Shown one piece after another: positions 1 through 5,054 of a stretch of DNA of 5,219 nucleotides. A program made the position numbers and the translations under genes. How positions within the stretch are numbered: position 1 is the stretch's first letter; each line of letters starts with the position of its first letter. Source of the DNA: Thermoplasmata archaeon (GTDB taxonomy: Archaea; Thermoplasmatota; Thermoplasmata; UBA10834). A model generated the notes under the pieces. It made no database searches. It was not told the origin of the DNA and saw nothing but the letters and a program-made list of their open reading frames with translations. The stretch lies in assembly GCA_013329135.1 (NCBI GenBank), contig DUKU01000112.1, forward strand, positions 20,997 to 26,215, in the 5' to 3' direction.

Positions 1-83
1 AGCCGCTCGCATGCATCCTTCCTGAATGTCCGGAGGCGCGATTTGTCCGTGATGACGCTGCCTCCGAGCTTGACCAGTATCAA
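1..83 (-). CDS. ipk: Isopentenyl phosphate kinase, N-terminal fragment (cut by left edge)
   Basis: Only 27 codons plus two bases are present; the rest lies beyond position 1. Read from the TTG at 83-81 the peptide is M-ILVKLGGSVITDKS followed by RLRTFRKDACER. The K-x-GGSVITDKS...RT pattern matches the N-terminus of archaeal isopentenyl phosphate kinases (amino acid kinase fold; the lysine before GG and the glycine loop handle phosphates). The family makes isopentenyl diphosphate from isopentenyl phosphate in the alternative archaeal mevalonate pathway. The TTG is chosen because it puts the methionine where the family starts, is preceded by GGGTGA (93-88) with a 4-base spacer, and lies 53 bp from a TATA box, the same layout as Alba. 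An in-frame ATG at 173-171 would add 30 residues and would lie upstream of that promoter. Identification rests on a short stretch, but the motif is distinctive. Confidence 0.8.
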   Translation of the reverse strand, partial: MILVKLGGSVITDKSRLRTFRKDACER

Positions 84-87
84 GGTG

Positions 88-93
88 TCACCC
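88..93 (-). promoter_or_regulatory. Shine-Dalgarno site deciding the TTG start of ipk
   Basis: On the minus strand GGGTGA is followed by CACC and then TTG. GGTGA is complementary to the usual archaeal 16S rRNA 3' end. It supports initiation at the TTG at 83-81 over the in-frame ATG at 173. Confidence 0.6.
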
Positions 94-132
94 TGGTTCC
101 CTAGGCTCCCCTGGCCGATTATGTTATCCGAT

Positions 133-139
133 GATAAAA
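133..139 (-). promoter_or_regulatory. Probable TATA box of ipk
   Basis: The minus strand reads TTTTATC here, centred about 53 bp before the TTG start. With the usual 25-27 bp from TATA centre to transcription start, the mRNA would begin near 110 with a leader of about 27 bases holding the GGTGA site. It lies in the 125-bp gap after alba, so ipk may have its own promoter while also receiving read-through, since I see no T-rich stop signal after alba. Confidence 0.5.
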
Positions 140-208
140 CCGACGGATGGTCTAGCGTGACCACTGGCCCCATCCGATGCAAATCCGACCGCGACCGGGC
201 AACGCGCC

Positions 209-481
209 CTACCGTTCCATGTAGATCTCTATCGAGGAGACATTGGCAGTCTCGCCGTGTTCGCCTGGCAAGACCTCGGTCTCGATCTTGACGTCCTTGT
301 ACCCGAGGTCCTTGACGAACCTGTGCCGAACGATCTCCGCGACGTCTACCGCCCTGCTGATGGCCCTGCCCCTGGCCTTGATGCACACATCGTTGCATCC
401 GTTGTTTATCTGGGACACGACCGCGAGGACGTAGTTCATCGTTGCCTTCTTTCCGATGTATATGACGTTCTCCTCGGCCAT
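209..481 (-). CDS. albA: Alba, archaeal DNA/RNA-binding chromatin protein
   Basis: A 90-residue protein, the usual length for Alba. It shows the family signature throughout: IGKKATMNYVLAV (residues 9-21), whose KK (11-12) corresponds to the K16/K17 pair of Sulfolobus Alba, the site of regulatory acetylation there; IKARGRAISRAVDVAEIVR (34-52), the core helix and RNA/DNA-contact segment; a basic-acidic hairpin (about 60-80); and the closing strand VSSIEIYMER. Alba dimers coat and bridge DNA and also bind RNA. The ATG at 481 is supported by a strong GGAGG six bases upstream. The gene has its own TATA box, lies upstream of ipk on the same strand, and is divergent from the dehydrogenase gene. Nothing looks damaged. 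Confidence 0.96.
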   Translation of the reverse strand: MAEENVIYIGKKATMNYVLAVVSQINNGCNDVCIKARGRAISRAVDVAEIVRHRFVKDLGYKDVKIETEVLPGEHGETANVSSIEIYMER

Positions 482-487
482 CGATTT

Positions 488-492
488 CCTCC
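488..492 (-). promoter_or_regulatory. Shine-Dalgarno site of alba
   Basis: The minus strand has GGAGG, then AAATCG, then ATG, an ideal spacing. It confirms the start codon and shows that this mRNA has a leader. Confidence 0.8.
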
Positions 493-528
493 GAAAGCCC
501 AGCCCAGCTCATCTAGCTAGCCGGTCGC

Positions 529-538
529 TATATATAAT
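529..538 (-). promoter_or_regulatory. TATA box of alba
   Basis: The minus strand reads ATTATATATA, the best TATA match in the window, preceded by a purine-rich GGGGGAAC stretch that could serve as the BRE (transcription factor B site). Its centre is about 52 bp before the ATG, giving a transcription start near 507 and a leader of about 26 bases that includes the GGAGG. Confidence 0.8.
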
Positions 539-539
539 G

Positions 540-727
540 TTCCCCCGCCCTTCGAGCTGGCGTCCAGGAAGCCGATTCCTTGCACATCGAAGCTGCCCGT
601 CGGTCCACGCGAAGACCAGCCTACCGGACTTCCACGCGCAACGCAAGGACTTCGGTGTCGACCGCCCGCGTCCCGGCCTACGTTCATCGCAGTTTCTCAC
701 ATCGGAAAGGTTCATTAACGTGGGCCG
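540..727. other. Non-coding stretch between divergent promoters, nothing recognised
   Basis: No convincing gene is seen on either strand; short open frames here are arginine- and proline-rich and have no ribosome-binding site. One nested inverted repeat is present: CTTCGA (550-555) pairs with TCGAAG (587-592), and inside it AGGAA (566-570) pairs with TTCCT (576-580). It could be a small structured RNA or chance. No tRNA-like T-arm is present. Confidence 0.4.
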
Positions 728-762
728 CATGCCCGATATGCTTAATCAAGCATAACGGCATG
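728..762. repeat. Long interrupted inverted repeat at the dehydrogenase promoter, candidate operator
   Basis: Two nested arm pairs share one centre: TATGCTT (737-743) with AAGCATA (748-754), loop AATC, and outside them CATGCC (728-733) with GGCATG (757-762). That gives 13 paired positions, and 14 if G735-C756 is counted. The repeat ends five bases before the ATG at 768 and covers the place where the TATA box and transcription start should be. A dimeric regulator, for example of the Lrp/AsnC type common on archaeal amino-acid genes, would block initiation by binding here. That role is inferred; the symmetry is seen. Confidence 0.6.
737..745 (+). promoter_or_regulatory. pruA: Possible TATA box of the dehydrogenase gene (leaderless)
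   Basis: The AT-rich TATGCTTAA is centred 27 bp before the ATG at 768, where a TATA box sits for leaderless archaeal mRNAs, and no Shine-Dalgarno precedes that ATG. The match to a consensus TATA box is weak. An alternative is TTCATTAAC at 710-718, which would give a leader of roughly 25-30 bases without a ribosome-binding site. Confidence 0.35.
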
Positions 763-767
763 ATACC

Positions 768-2387
768 ATGGACATGACATTGCTCCAACTGAGAAATGAC
801 GAAACTAGACTGACGAACGCAGGGCCCAAGAGGACGTACGTCACAATCGCTTCGGACGAATCCGCCACGCGGAAGTTCAAGAAGGCCGTCGCGGACGTGA
901 GAAGAGAGCTCGGGGACCCCCACCCTATGCACATAGGGGGCGCCGAGGTGCTCTCCGGATCAGGTGAGTTCGAGGTCCGTAGCCCGGTCGATGAACGGGT
1001 TATCGTGGGCAGGTTCCAGAAGGCGGCCAGCAAGGACTTCCGCGACGCCGTTGATGCAGCCGCGAAGGCGTTCTGCGAGTGGCGCGACACGAGTTACTCC
1101 AGCCGCACAAGGATATTCAGGAAGGCGGCCAGGATCATCGAGGACAGGGTCTTCGAACTATCGGCCTACACGTATCATGAGGTCGGCAAGGGCAAGGCCG
1201 AGGCCCTCGCCGAGATATTTGAGGTCGTCGACTGGCTGGACTACTACTGCGACCAGCTCGAGCGCGAGAGGGGATTCGTGAAGGTCATGAAATCCCCCGT
1301 CGCGAACGAGCGGTGTATGAGCGTCCTCAAACCCTACGGCCCATGGTGCTGCATATCGCCATTCAACTTCCCGTTTGCGCTCTCCAACAACATGTGCGCG
1401 GGCGCGCTCATGATGGGCAACACAGTCGTGTACAAGCCCACGAGCGCGGCACCCTTGACAGGGCTGAAGCTGTACGAGGTATACAGGGAGGCCGGGGTTC
1501 CTCCCGGGGTCGTCAACTTCGTGACCGGTTCGGGGAGAGTCTTCGGGGACGAGATCGCCGGGAACCCGAAGGTCGCAGGTCTGGCGTTCGTAGGATCGAT
1601 GGACGTCGGCAAGGGGCTGGTGAAGCGGTTCATGAACGAGCAGCCATATCCCAAACCGAGCATAATCGAGACCGGGAGCAAGAACCCGTGCATCGTCACC
1701 GCGAAGGCCGACCTGGACAAGGCGGTCAGTGGAGTGGTCAACGCGGCTTTCGGGTTCCAGGGGCAGAAGTGCAGCGCCACGTCGAGGGTGTACGTCGAAC
1801 GGTCCGTGGCAAGCAAGTTCACGGACGCGCTGGTCCGGAGGACGAAGGAGCTCGTGGTCGGGGACCCTGTCAAGGACGGCGTGTTCGTCGGGCCTGTGAT
1901 AGACGATGTCGCCAAGAGGACCTTCGAACAGTGGGTCTCGGCCGCGAAGGAGTCTGGAGGGAAGGTGCTCGCGGGAGGGCGCGTCATAACGGCCGGGGAT
2001 TGCGCCAACGGTCACTACGTGCAGCCGACTGTCATCGGAGGTCTCCCATGCGACCACGCCCTGTTCAAGCAGGAACTCTTCCTGCCGGTCCTCGCACTCG
2101 CCGAGGTCGACGGCCTGGACGAGGCACTCGCACTGGCGAACGACACCGACTATGGGCTCACATCGGGAATATACTCCGAGGACCCCAGCGAGATCGAGAG
2201 GTTCTTCAACAGGATAGAGTTCGGCGTCTGCTACGCGAACAGGCCGGGAGGAGCGACGACGGGTGCATGGCCTGGCGCGCAGTCCTTCGTCGGATGGAAG
2301 GCGAGCGGGAACTCCGGCAAAGGAGCACTCGGGCCGCACTATCTCCAAGGATTCGCCAGGGAACAGTCGTACACGCTGGTCCATTGA
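768..2387 (+). CDS. pruA: Aldehyde dehydrogenase, 1-pyrroline-5-carboxylate / glutamate semialdehyde dehydrogenase type
   Basis: A 539-residue NAD(P)-dependent aldehyde dehydrogenase. Visible landmarks are SPFNFP (197-202, oxyanion asparagine N200), KPTSAAP (223-229), the cofactor loop FVGSMDVG (274-281), catalytic base E301 in ETGSKNP, nucleophile C335 in FGFQGQKCSATSR, E436 in QELFLPV, and a C-terminal GATTGAWPGAQSF...GPHYLQ segment. The C-S-A-T-S-R context, with serine right after the nucleophile, and the GATTG...GP..Y end are typical of enzymes oxidising L-glutamate 5-semialdehyde to glutamate, the last step of proline and ornithine/arginine breakdown. The length suits the monofunctional form; no proline dehydrogenase gene is next to it. 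Several family glycines are replaced (GG to GS after E301, FGP to FLP, FGG to FVG), so the exact substrate is less sure than the family. The ATG at 768 is the first in frame; 774 is a second possibility. Confidence 0.82.
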   Translation: MDMTLLQLRNDETRLTNAGPKRTYVTIASDESATRKFKKAVADVRRELGDPHPMHIGGAEVLSGSGEFEVRSPVDERVIVGRFQKAASKDFRDAVDAAAKAFCEWRDTSYSSRTRIFRKAARIIEDRVFELSAYTYHEVGKGKAEALAEIFEVVDWLDYYCDQLERERGFVKVMKSPVANERCMSVLKPYGPWCCISPFNFPFALSNNMCAGALMMGNTVVYKPTSAAPLTGLKLYEVYREAGVPPGVVNFVTGSGRVFGDEIAGNPKVAGLAFVGSMDVGKGLVKRFMNEQPYPKPSIIETGSKNPCIVTAKADLDKAVSGVVNAAFGFQGQKCSATSRVYVERSVASKFTDALVRRTKELVVGDPVKDGVFVGPVIDDVAKRTFEQWVSAAKESGGKVLAGGRVITAGDCANGHYVQPTVIGGLPCDHALFKQELFLPVLALAEVDGLDEALALANDTDYGLTSGIYSEDPSEIERFFNRIEFGVCYANRPGGATTGAWPGAQSFVGWKASGNSGKGALGPHYLQGFAREQSYTLVH

Positions 2388-2417
2388 GCAACAGGGTGTG
2401 GCGAGCACCGGCGGACA

Positions 2418-2431
2418 GGCTGGGCCCAGCC
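2418..2431. repeat. Perfect 14-bp palindrome between dehydrogenase gene and larE
   Basis: GGCTGGG (2418-2424) is followed directly by its reverse complement CCCAGCC (2425-2431). It sits 13 bp before the larE TATA candidate. It has no loop and no T-run after it, so it is a poor terminator; an operator for larE is possible, chance in GC-rich DNA equally so. Confidence 0.35.
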
Positions 2432-2444
2432 CCAGCCAAACTAG

Positions 2445-2451
2445 AAATAAA
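2445..2451 (+). promoter_or_regulatory. Probable TATA box of the larE-larB operon
   Basis: AAATAAA is the only AT-rich patch in the 87-bp gap and is centred exactly 27 bp before the larE ATG. With no Shine-Dalgarno before that ATG, a leaderless transcript is the simplest reading. Confidence 0.5.
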
Positions 2452-2474
2452 CGCTGGCTGTTCACAAGTGTCAC

Positions 2475-3287
2475 ATGGCTGCGACCGACCCGAAGCTCGA
2501 GAAGCTGCGTTCCATCATCCGCTCGACTGGATCTGCAGCCGTGGCGTTCTCGGGAGGCTCCGACTCGACCCTGGTGGCGAGAGTGGCCAGAGACGAGCTC
2601 GGAGAGCGCGCGGTGGCTGTCACCATCGATTCACCTCTGTTCACTCGGAGCGAGCTGAAGGATGCCAAGACCCTCGCGAAGACATTGGGGATCAAGCACA
2701 TCGTTGTGAGATCGGACCCTCTCGACAATCCTGCATTCAACCGGAACCCTCCAGACAGATGCTACATGTGCAAGCTCATCGGCTTCAAGGAGGTTCGGAG
2801 GGTCGCCGATGACCTCTCTCTCGAACACGTGTTAGACGGTTCCAACTCGGACGACGAGAAGGCGTACAGACCGGGCTCGAGGGCGAAGGAGGAGCTAGGC
2901 GTCAGGAGCCCCCTGGTGGAGGCGGGGCTGACCAAGGAAGATGTCGTGAGGATATCCAAGAGGCTGCGTCTGCCGACGCACGGGAAGGACCCGAGCCCAT
3001 GCCTGGCCACCAGGGTGCCTTACGGGGACCCGCTGACCGTCGAGCTTCTCAGGAGGATCGAGAAGGCGGAGGAGCAGCTCGCAAGGAGAGGCTTCCGACA
3101 GGTCCGGGTCAGGACGCATGGGGGCACAGCCAGGATCGAGGTCTCGAAGGACCAGGTGCGCAGGCTCCTCCAGCCGAGCGTCGGTGACGAGACCGTCAGA
3201 AGACTGAAGAGTCTGGGGTTCACATACGTCACGGTCGACCTGGAAGGCTACAGGAGCGGCAGCATGGACGAGGTGCTCGGGAGATGA
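2475..3287 (+). CDS. larE: LarE, ATP-dependent sulfur transferase for the nickel-pincer cofactor (three-cysteine type)
   Basis: A 270-residue PP-loop enzyme. SGGSDST (26-32) is the ATP pyrophosphatase loop that adenylates the substrate carboxylate; DGSNSDDEKAYRPG (121-134) and the C-terminal R-V-R-x-H...AR-I-E...FTYVTVDLEGYRSGSM block are LarE hallmarks. LarE turns pyridinium-3,5-biscarboxylate mononucleotide into the bis-thiocarboxylate that will hold nickel. Three cysteines stand at the active-site positions: the C96-x2-C99 pair in RCYMC and C176 in SPCLATR. This is the pattern of LarE enzymes that bind a [4Fe-4S] cluster and use an extra sulfide; the Lactiplantibacillus plantarum enzyme instead has one cysteine that gives up its own sulfur. 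The gene overlaps larB by four bases, so the two are translated together. The start at 2475 fits the family N-terminus and the TATA position. Confidence 0.93.
   Translation: MAATDPKLEKLRSIIRSTGSAAVAFSGGSDSTLVARVARDELGERAVAVTIDSPLFTRSELKDAKTLAKTLGIKHIVVRSDPLDNPAFNRNPPDRCYMCKLIGFKEVRRVADDLSLEHVLDGSNSDDEKAYRPGSRAKEELGVRSPLVEAGLTKEDVVRISKRLRLPTHGKDPSPCLATRVPYGDPLTVELLRRIEKAEEQLARRGFRQVRVRTHGGTARIEVSKDQVRRLLQPSVGDETVRRLKSLGFTYVTVDLEGYRSGSMDEVLGR
3270..3275 (+). promoter_or_regulatory. Shine-Dalgarno site of larB inside the end of larE
   Basis: GAGGTG lies eight bases before the larB ATG, within the last codons of larE. With the ATGA stop/start overlap it indicates translational coupling and fixes the larB start. 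Confidence 0.6.
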
Positions 3288-4045
3288 ACAGAGAGAGGAT
3301 GGAAAGGACGCTCTCCGCCCTGGCGAAGGGAGAGCTGACGGTCGTCGAGGCGCTGGAGCAGCTCAAGTGCATGCCATACGAGGACCTGGAATTCGCCAAA
3401 CTGGACCACCACCGAGAGCTCAGGAGGGGCATACCCGAGGTGATATATTCCCCGGGGAAGACGGACGCGCAGATCGTCGAGATCGCGCGCAGGACCCTGG
3501 CCAGGAAGGGCGAGGCGGTGTTCACCCGCGTCGCCCATACCACTCATGAGATGCTGCGTGTGGAGCTGGGCGAGGATGTCCGATGGTACCCCGAGGCGAG
3601 GATCGCGACTGTCGGCGCCGAGGAGAGGGAGAGGCACGGCAAGGTGCTCGTGGTCACGGCGGGCACATCTGATATACCGATCGCCGAGGAGGCAGCCGTC
3701 ACGTGTGACATACTCGGATGCGATGCGGACAGGTTGTACGATGTCGGCGTCGCGGGAGTACACAGACTCACATCCAACCTGAAACAGTTCGAATCCGCGG
3801 ATGTCATCATAGTCATAGCAGGGATGGAGGGTGCGCTGCCGAGCGTGGTCGCGGGCCTGACCGACAAGCCGGTCGTCGCGGTGCCCACGAGCGTCGGCTA
3901 CGGTGCCAGCTTCGGGGGCATGGCCGCCCTGCTAGGGATGCTATCCAGCTGCTCGAGCGGCATAGGCGTCGTCAACATAGACAACGGCTTCGGGGCGGGC
4001 GCGCTCGCCGCGCTCATAATCAAGAACAAGTACCGTGACAGATGA
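3284..4045 (+). CDS. larB: LarB, nicotinate adenine dinucleotide carboxylase/hydrolase (nickel-pincer cofactor synthesis)
   Basis: A 253-residue protein of normal LarB length with a PurE-like C-terminal half. LarB carboxylates the pyridinium ring of nicotinic acid adenine dinucleotide and releases AMP, giving the substrate of LarE. Conserved blocks are KLDHHRELRRGIPEVIYSPGK (39-59), VTAGTSDIPIAEEAA (124-138), YDVGVAGVHRL (152-162), AGMEGALPSVVAGL (179-192), PVVAVPTSVGYGASFGG (196-212) and SSCSSGIGVVNIDNGFGAGA (221-240). C223 matches the cysteine that forms the covalent pyridinium adduct in the L. plantarum enzyme, and E182 the conserved glutamate of GMEGA. It is the last gene of the larE-larB pair; its stop is only six bases from the stop of the convergent gene, so larC does not follow. 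Confidence 0.95.
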   Translation: MNRERMERTLSALAKGELTVVEALEQLKCMPYEDLEFAKLDHHRELRRGIPEVIYSPGKTDAQIVEIARRTLARKGEAVFTRVAHTTHEMLRVELGEDVRWYPEARIATVGAEERERHGKVLVVTAGTSDIPIAEEAAVTCDILGCDADRLYDVGVAGVHRLTSNLKQFESADVIIVIAGMEGALPSVVAGLTDKPVVAVPTSVGYGASFGGMAALLGMLSSCSSGIGVVNIDNGFGAGALAALIIKNKYRDR

Positions 4046-4051
4046 GCCTGT

Positions 4052-4969
4052 TCACGGGACCTTGGAGCCGCACTTCCGGCAGAACCTGTCGTCCTCGGAC
4101 GCGGCGCGGCCGCACGACGGGCAGAAGCGTTCCTTCGCGCGCTTGGTGCCGCATGAGCCGCAGAACATGTCCTCGGAATCTATCTCGGAGCCGCAGTTCG
4201 AGCAGACGTCCACGACATCCTCGGCCTCTCCGTCGATCTCCTCGGACGGACGCTCGGCCTTCTGGACCCTCTTGAGAGGTATCGCCTCGTCCGCGCCCTG
4301 CGGGGACGCGGCCTTCTTCGCTTTCACCGCGAGTGAGAGGGCCTTGGCGTAGTTCCCAGAATCGAACTCGGTCTGAGCTTTCCTCAGGGTCGCGGAGGCC
4401 TCCGATGCATCCTGGCCGGACGCGGTCGCCGCGGCTATCTCCTCCTTCGCGGTGTTGATCTCGAACTTCGCGACCAGGTAGTTCGGCCCTCCCTGGACCT
4501 CCAGCTTCGCACCCCTGTACGAGTCCTCGCGGGACATGGTCCTGGGCTCGGAGACGATCTCGTCGGCGATCGATTCGAGGCTGTCCTTCTCGACCCTGGT
4601 CCTCCGGACCGGCGTCTTGGCCTGCGTGCGCATCTTGGTCATCTCCTCACGCGCCTTCTCGCAAAGCTCGATCGCGTCCTCGTGCTCACCACGATGCATG
4701 AGCGACTTGGCCTTGGCCACCATAGCCCTCGCGTCAGAGACGTCCGAGCCCTGACGCTCGAGGATGTTGATCACTGAATTGCAGGTTAGGATGGCATTGT
4801 ACGTCTCGTCCTTCCTGGCATTGATCTTGCGGACCGACTTCGCCTTGCCCCTCATGATCCTGAACTCGAAATACAGGACCAGTATCATGAGCACGGCGAG
4901 GACCGCCAGAAGTGTGAATTTCTCCTCCTCCGTCAAGGCCAAGGGGTCGCGCTCCAGCTCGTCAAGCAT
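4052..4969 (-). CDS. Membrane-anchored protein with duplicated helical module and double zinc ribbon, function unknown
   Basis: A 305-residue protein in three parts. Residues 18-36 form one hydrophobic segment after an acidic start and before a basic stretch (R40 to R52), predicting a single anchor with the rest in the cytoplasm. Residues about 57-112 and 168-223 are two ungapped copies of a helical unit sharing G-x-D-x-S-x-A, then K-A, G, A-x-x-L and K-A; they resemble TPR-like hairpins, linked by a charged, probably flexible region (115-160). The C-terminus has two zinc ribbons with identical spacing, C256-x2-C259-x10-C270-x2-C273 and C283-x2-C286-x10-C297-x2-C300, matching the double zinc ribbon class. 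This suggests a scaffold or protein-interaction role at the membrane; no enzymatic motif is seen. It is convergent with larB and downstream of 5S rRNA on the same strand. The ATG at 4969 is uncertain because the TATA box is very close. Confidence 0.85.
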   Translation of the reverse strand: MLDELERDPLALTEEEKFTLLAVLAVLMILVLYFEFRIMRGKAKSVRKINARKDETYNAILTCNSVINILERQGSDVSDARAMVAKAKSLMHRGEHEDAIELCEKAREEMTKMRTQAKTPVRRTRVEKDSLESIADEIVSEPRTMSREDSYRGAKLEVQGGPNYLVAKFEINTAKEEIAAATASGQDASEASATLRKAQTEFDSGNYAKALSLAVKAKKAASPQGADEAIPLKRVQKAERPSEEIDGEAEDVVDVCSNCGSEIDSEDMFCGSCGTKRAKERFCPSCGRAASEDDRFCRKCGSKVP

Positions 4970-4978
4970 CCTGTGTTC

Positions 4979-4986
4979 TTATAAAA
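4979..4986 (-). promoter_or_regulatory. TATA box before the zinc-ribbon gene
   Basis: The minus strand reads TTTTATAA, preceded by purine-rich GAGGAAGA that could be a BRE. Its centre is only about 14 bp before the annotated ATG, so a start of transcription 25-27 bp downstream would fall inside codon 4-5. Either another promoter serves this gene, or translation starts further in. The box could also face the plus strand (TTATAAAA), where no gene follows. Confidence 0.45.
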
Positions 4987-5013
4987 TCTTCCTCGTGGAT
5001 AGCGACACGGGTC

Positions 5014-5037
5014 AGAGAATGAAAGGGACAAAGAGAG
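5014..5037 (-). terminator. Pyrimidine-rich, T-containing tract after the 5S hairpin, weak candidate terminator
   Basis: Read on the minus strand this tract is made of C and T with several TTT runs (for example CTCTCTTTGTCCC). Archaeal RNA polymerase stops on T-rich stretches, and this is the only one between 5S rRNA and the zinc-ribbon gene. The runs are short, so read-through is possible. Confidence 0.3.
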
Positions 5038-5054
5038 TGGCTGACGGCGTTCCA

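Noticed and set aside
84..173. N-terminal extension of the isopentenyl phosphate kinase from the ATG at 173
   Set aside because: The family begins at the segment encoded from 83, the extension has no Shine-Dalgarno, and it starts upstream of the TATA box at 133-139.
2418..2431. Rho-independent terminator after the dehydrogenase gene
   Set aside because: The palindrome has no proper loop and no T-run follows; bacterial-type terminators are not expected in archaea.
1158..2474. Long open frame (438 codons) on the minus strand
   Set aside because: It lies wholly opposite the aldehyde dehydrogenase gene, has no recognisable domain, and is explained by GC-rich codon bias leaving few stops on the opposite strand.
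1313..2812. Open frame of 499 codons on the plus strand across the end of the dehydrogenase gene and into larE
   Set aside because: It is an out-of-frame reading of two convincing genes; its product is arginine-, glycine- and glutamine-rich low-complexity sequence with no motif.
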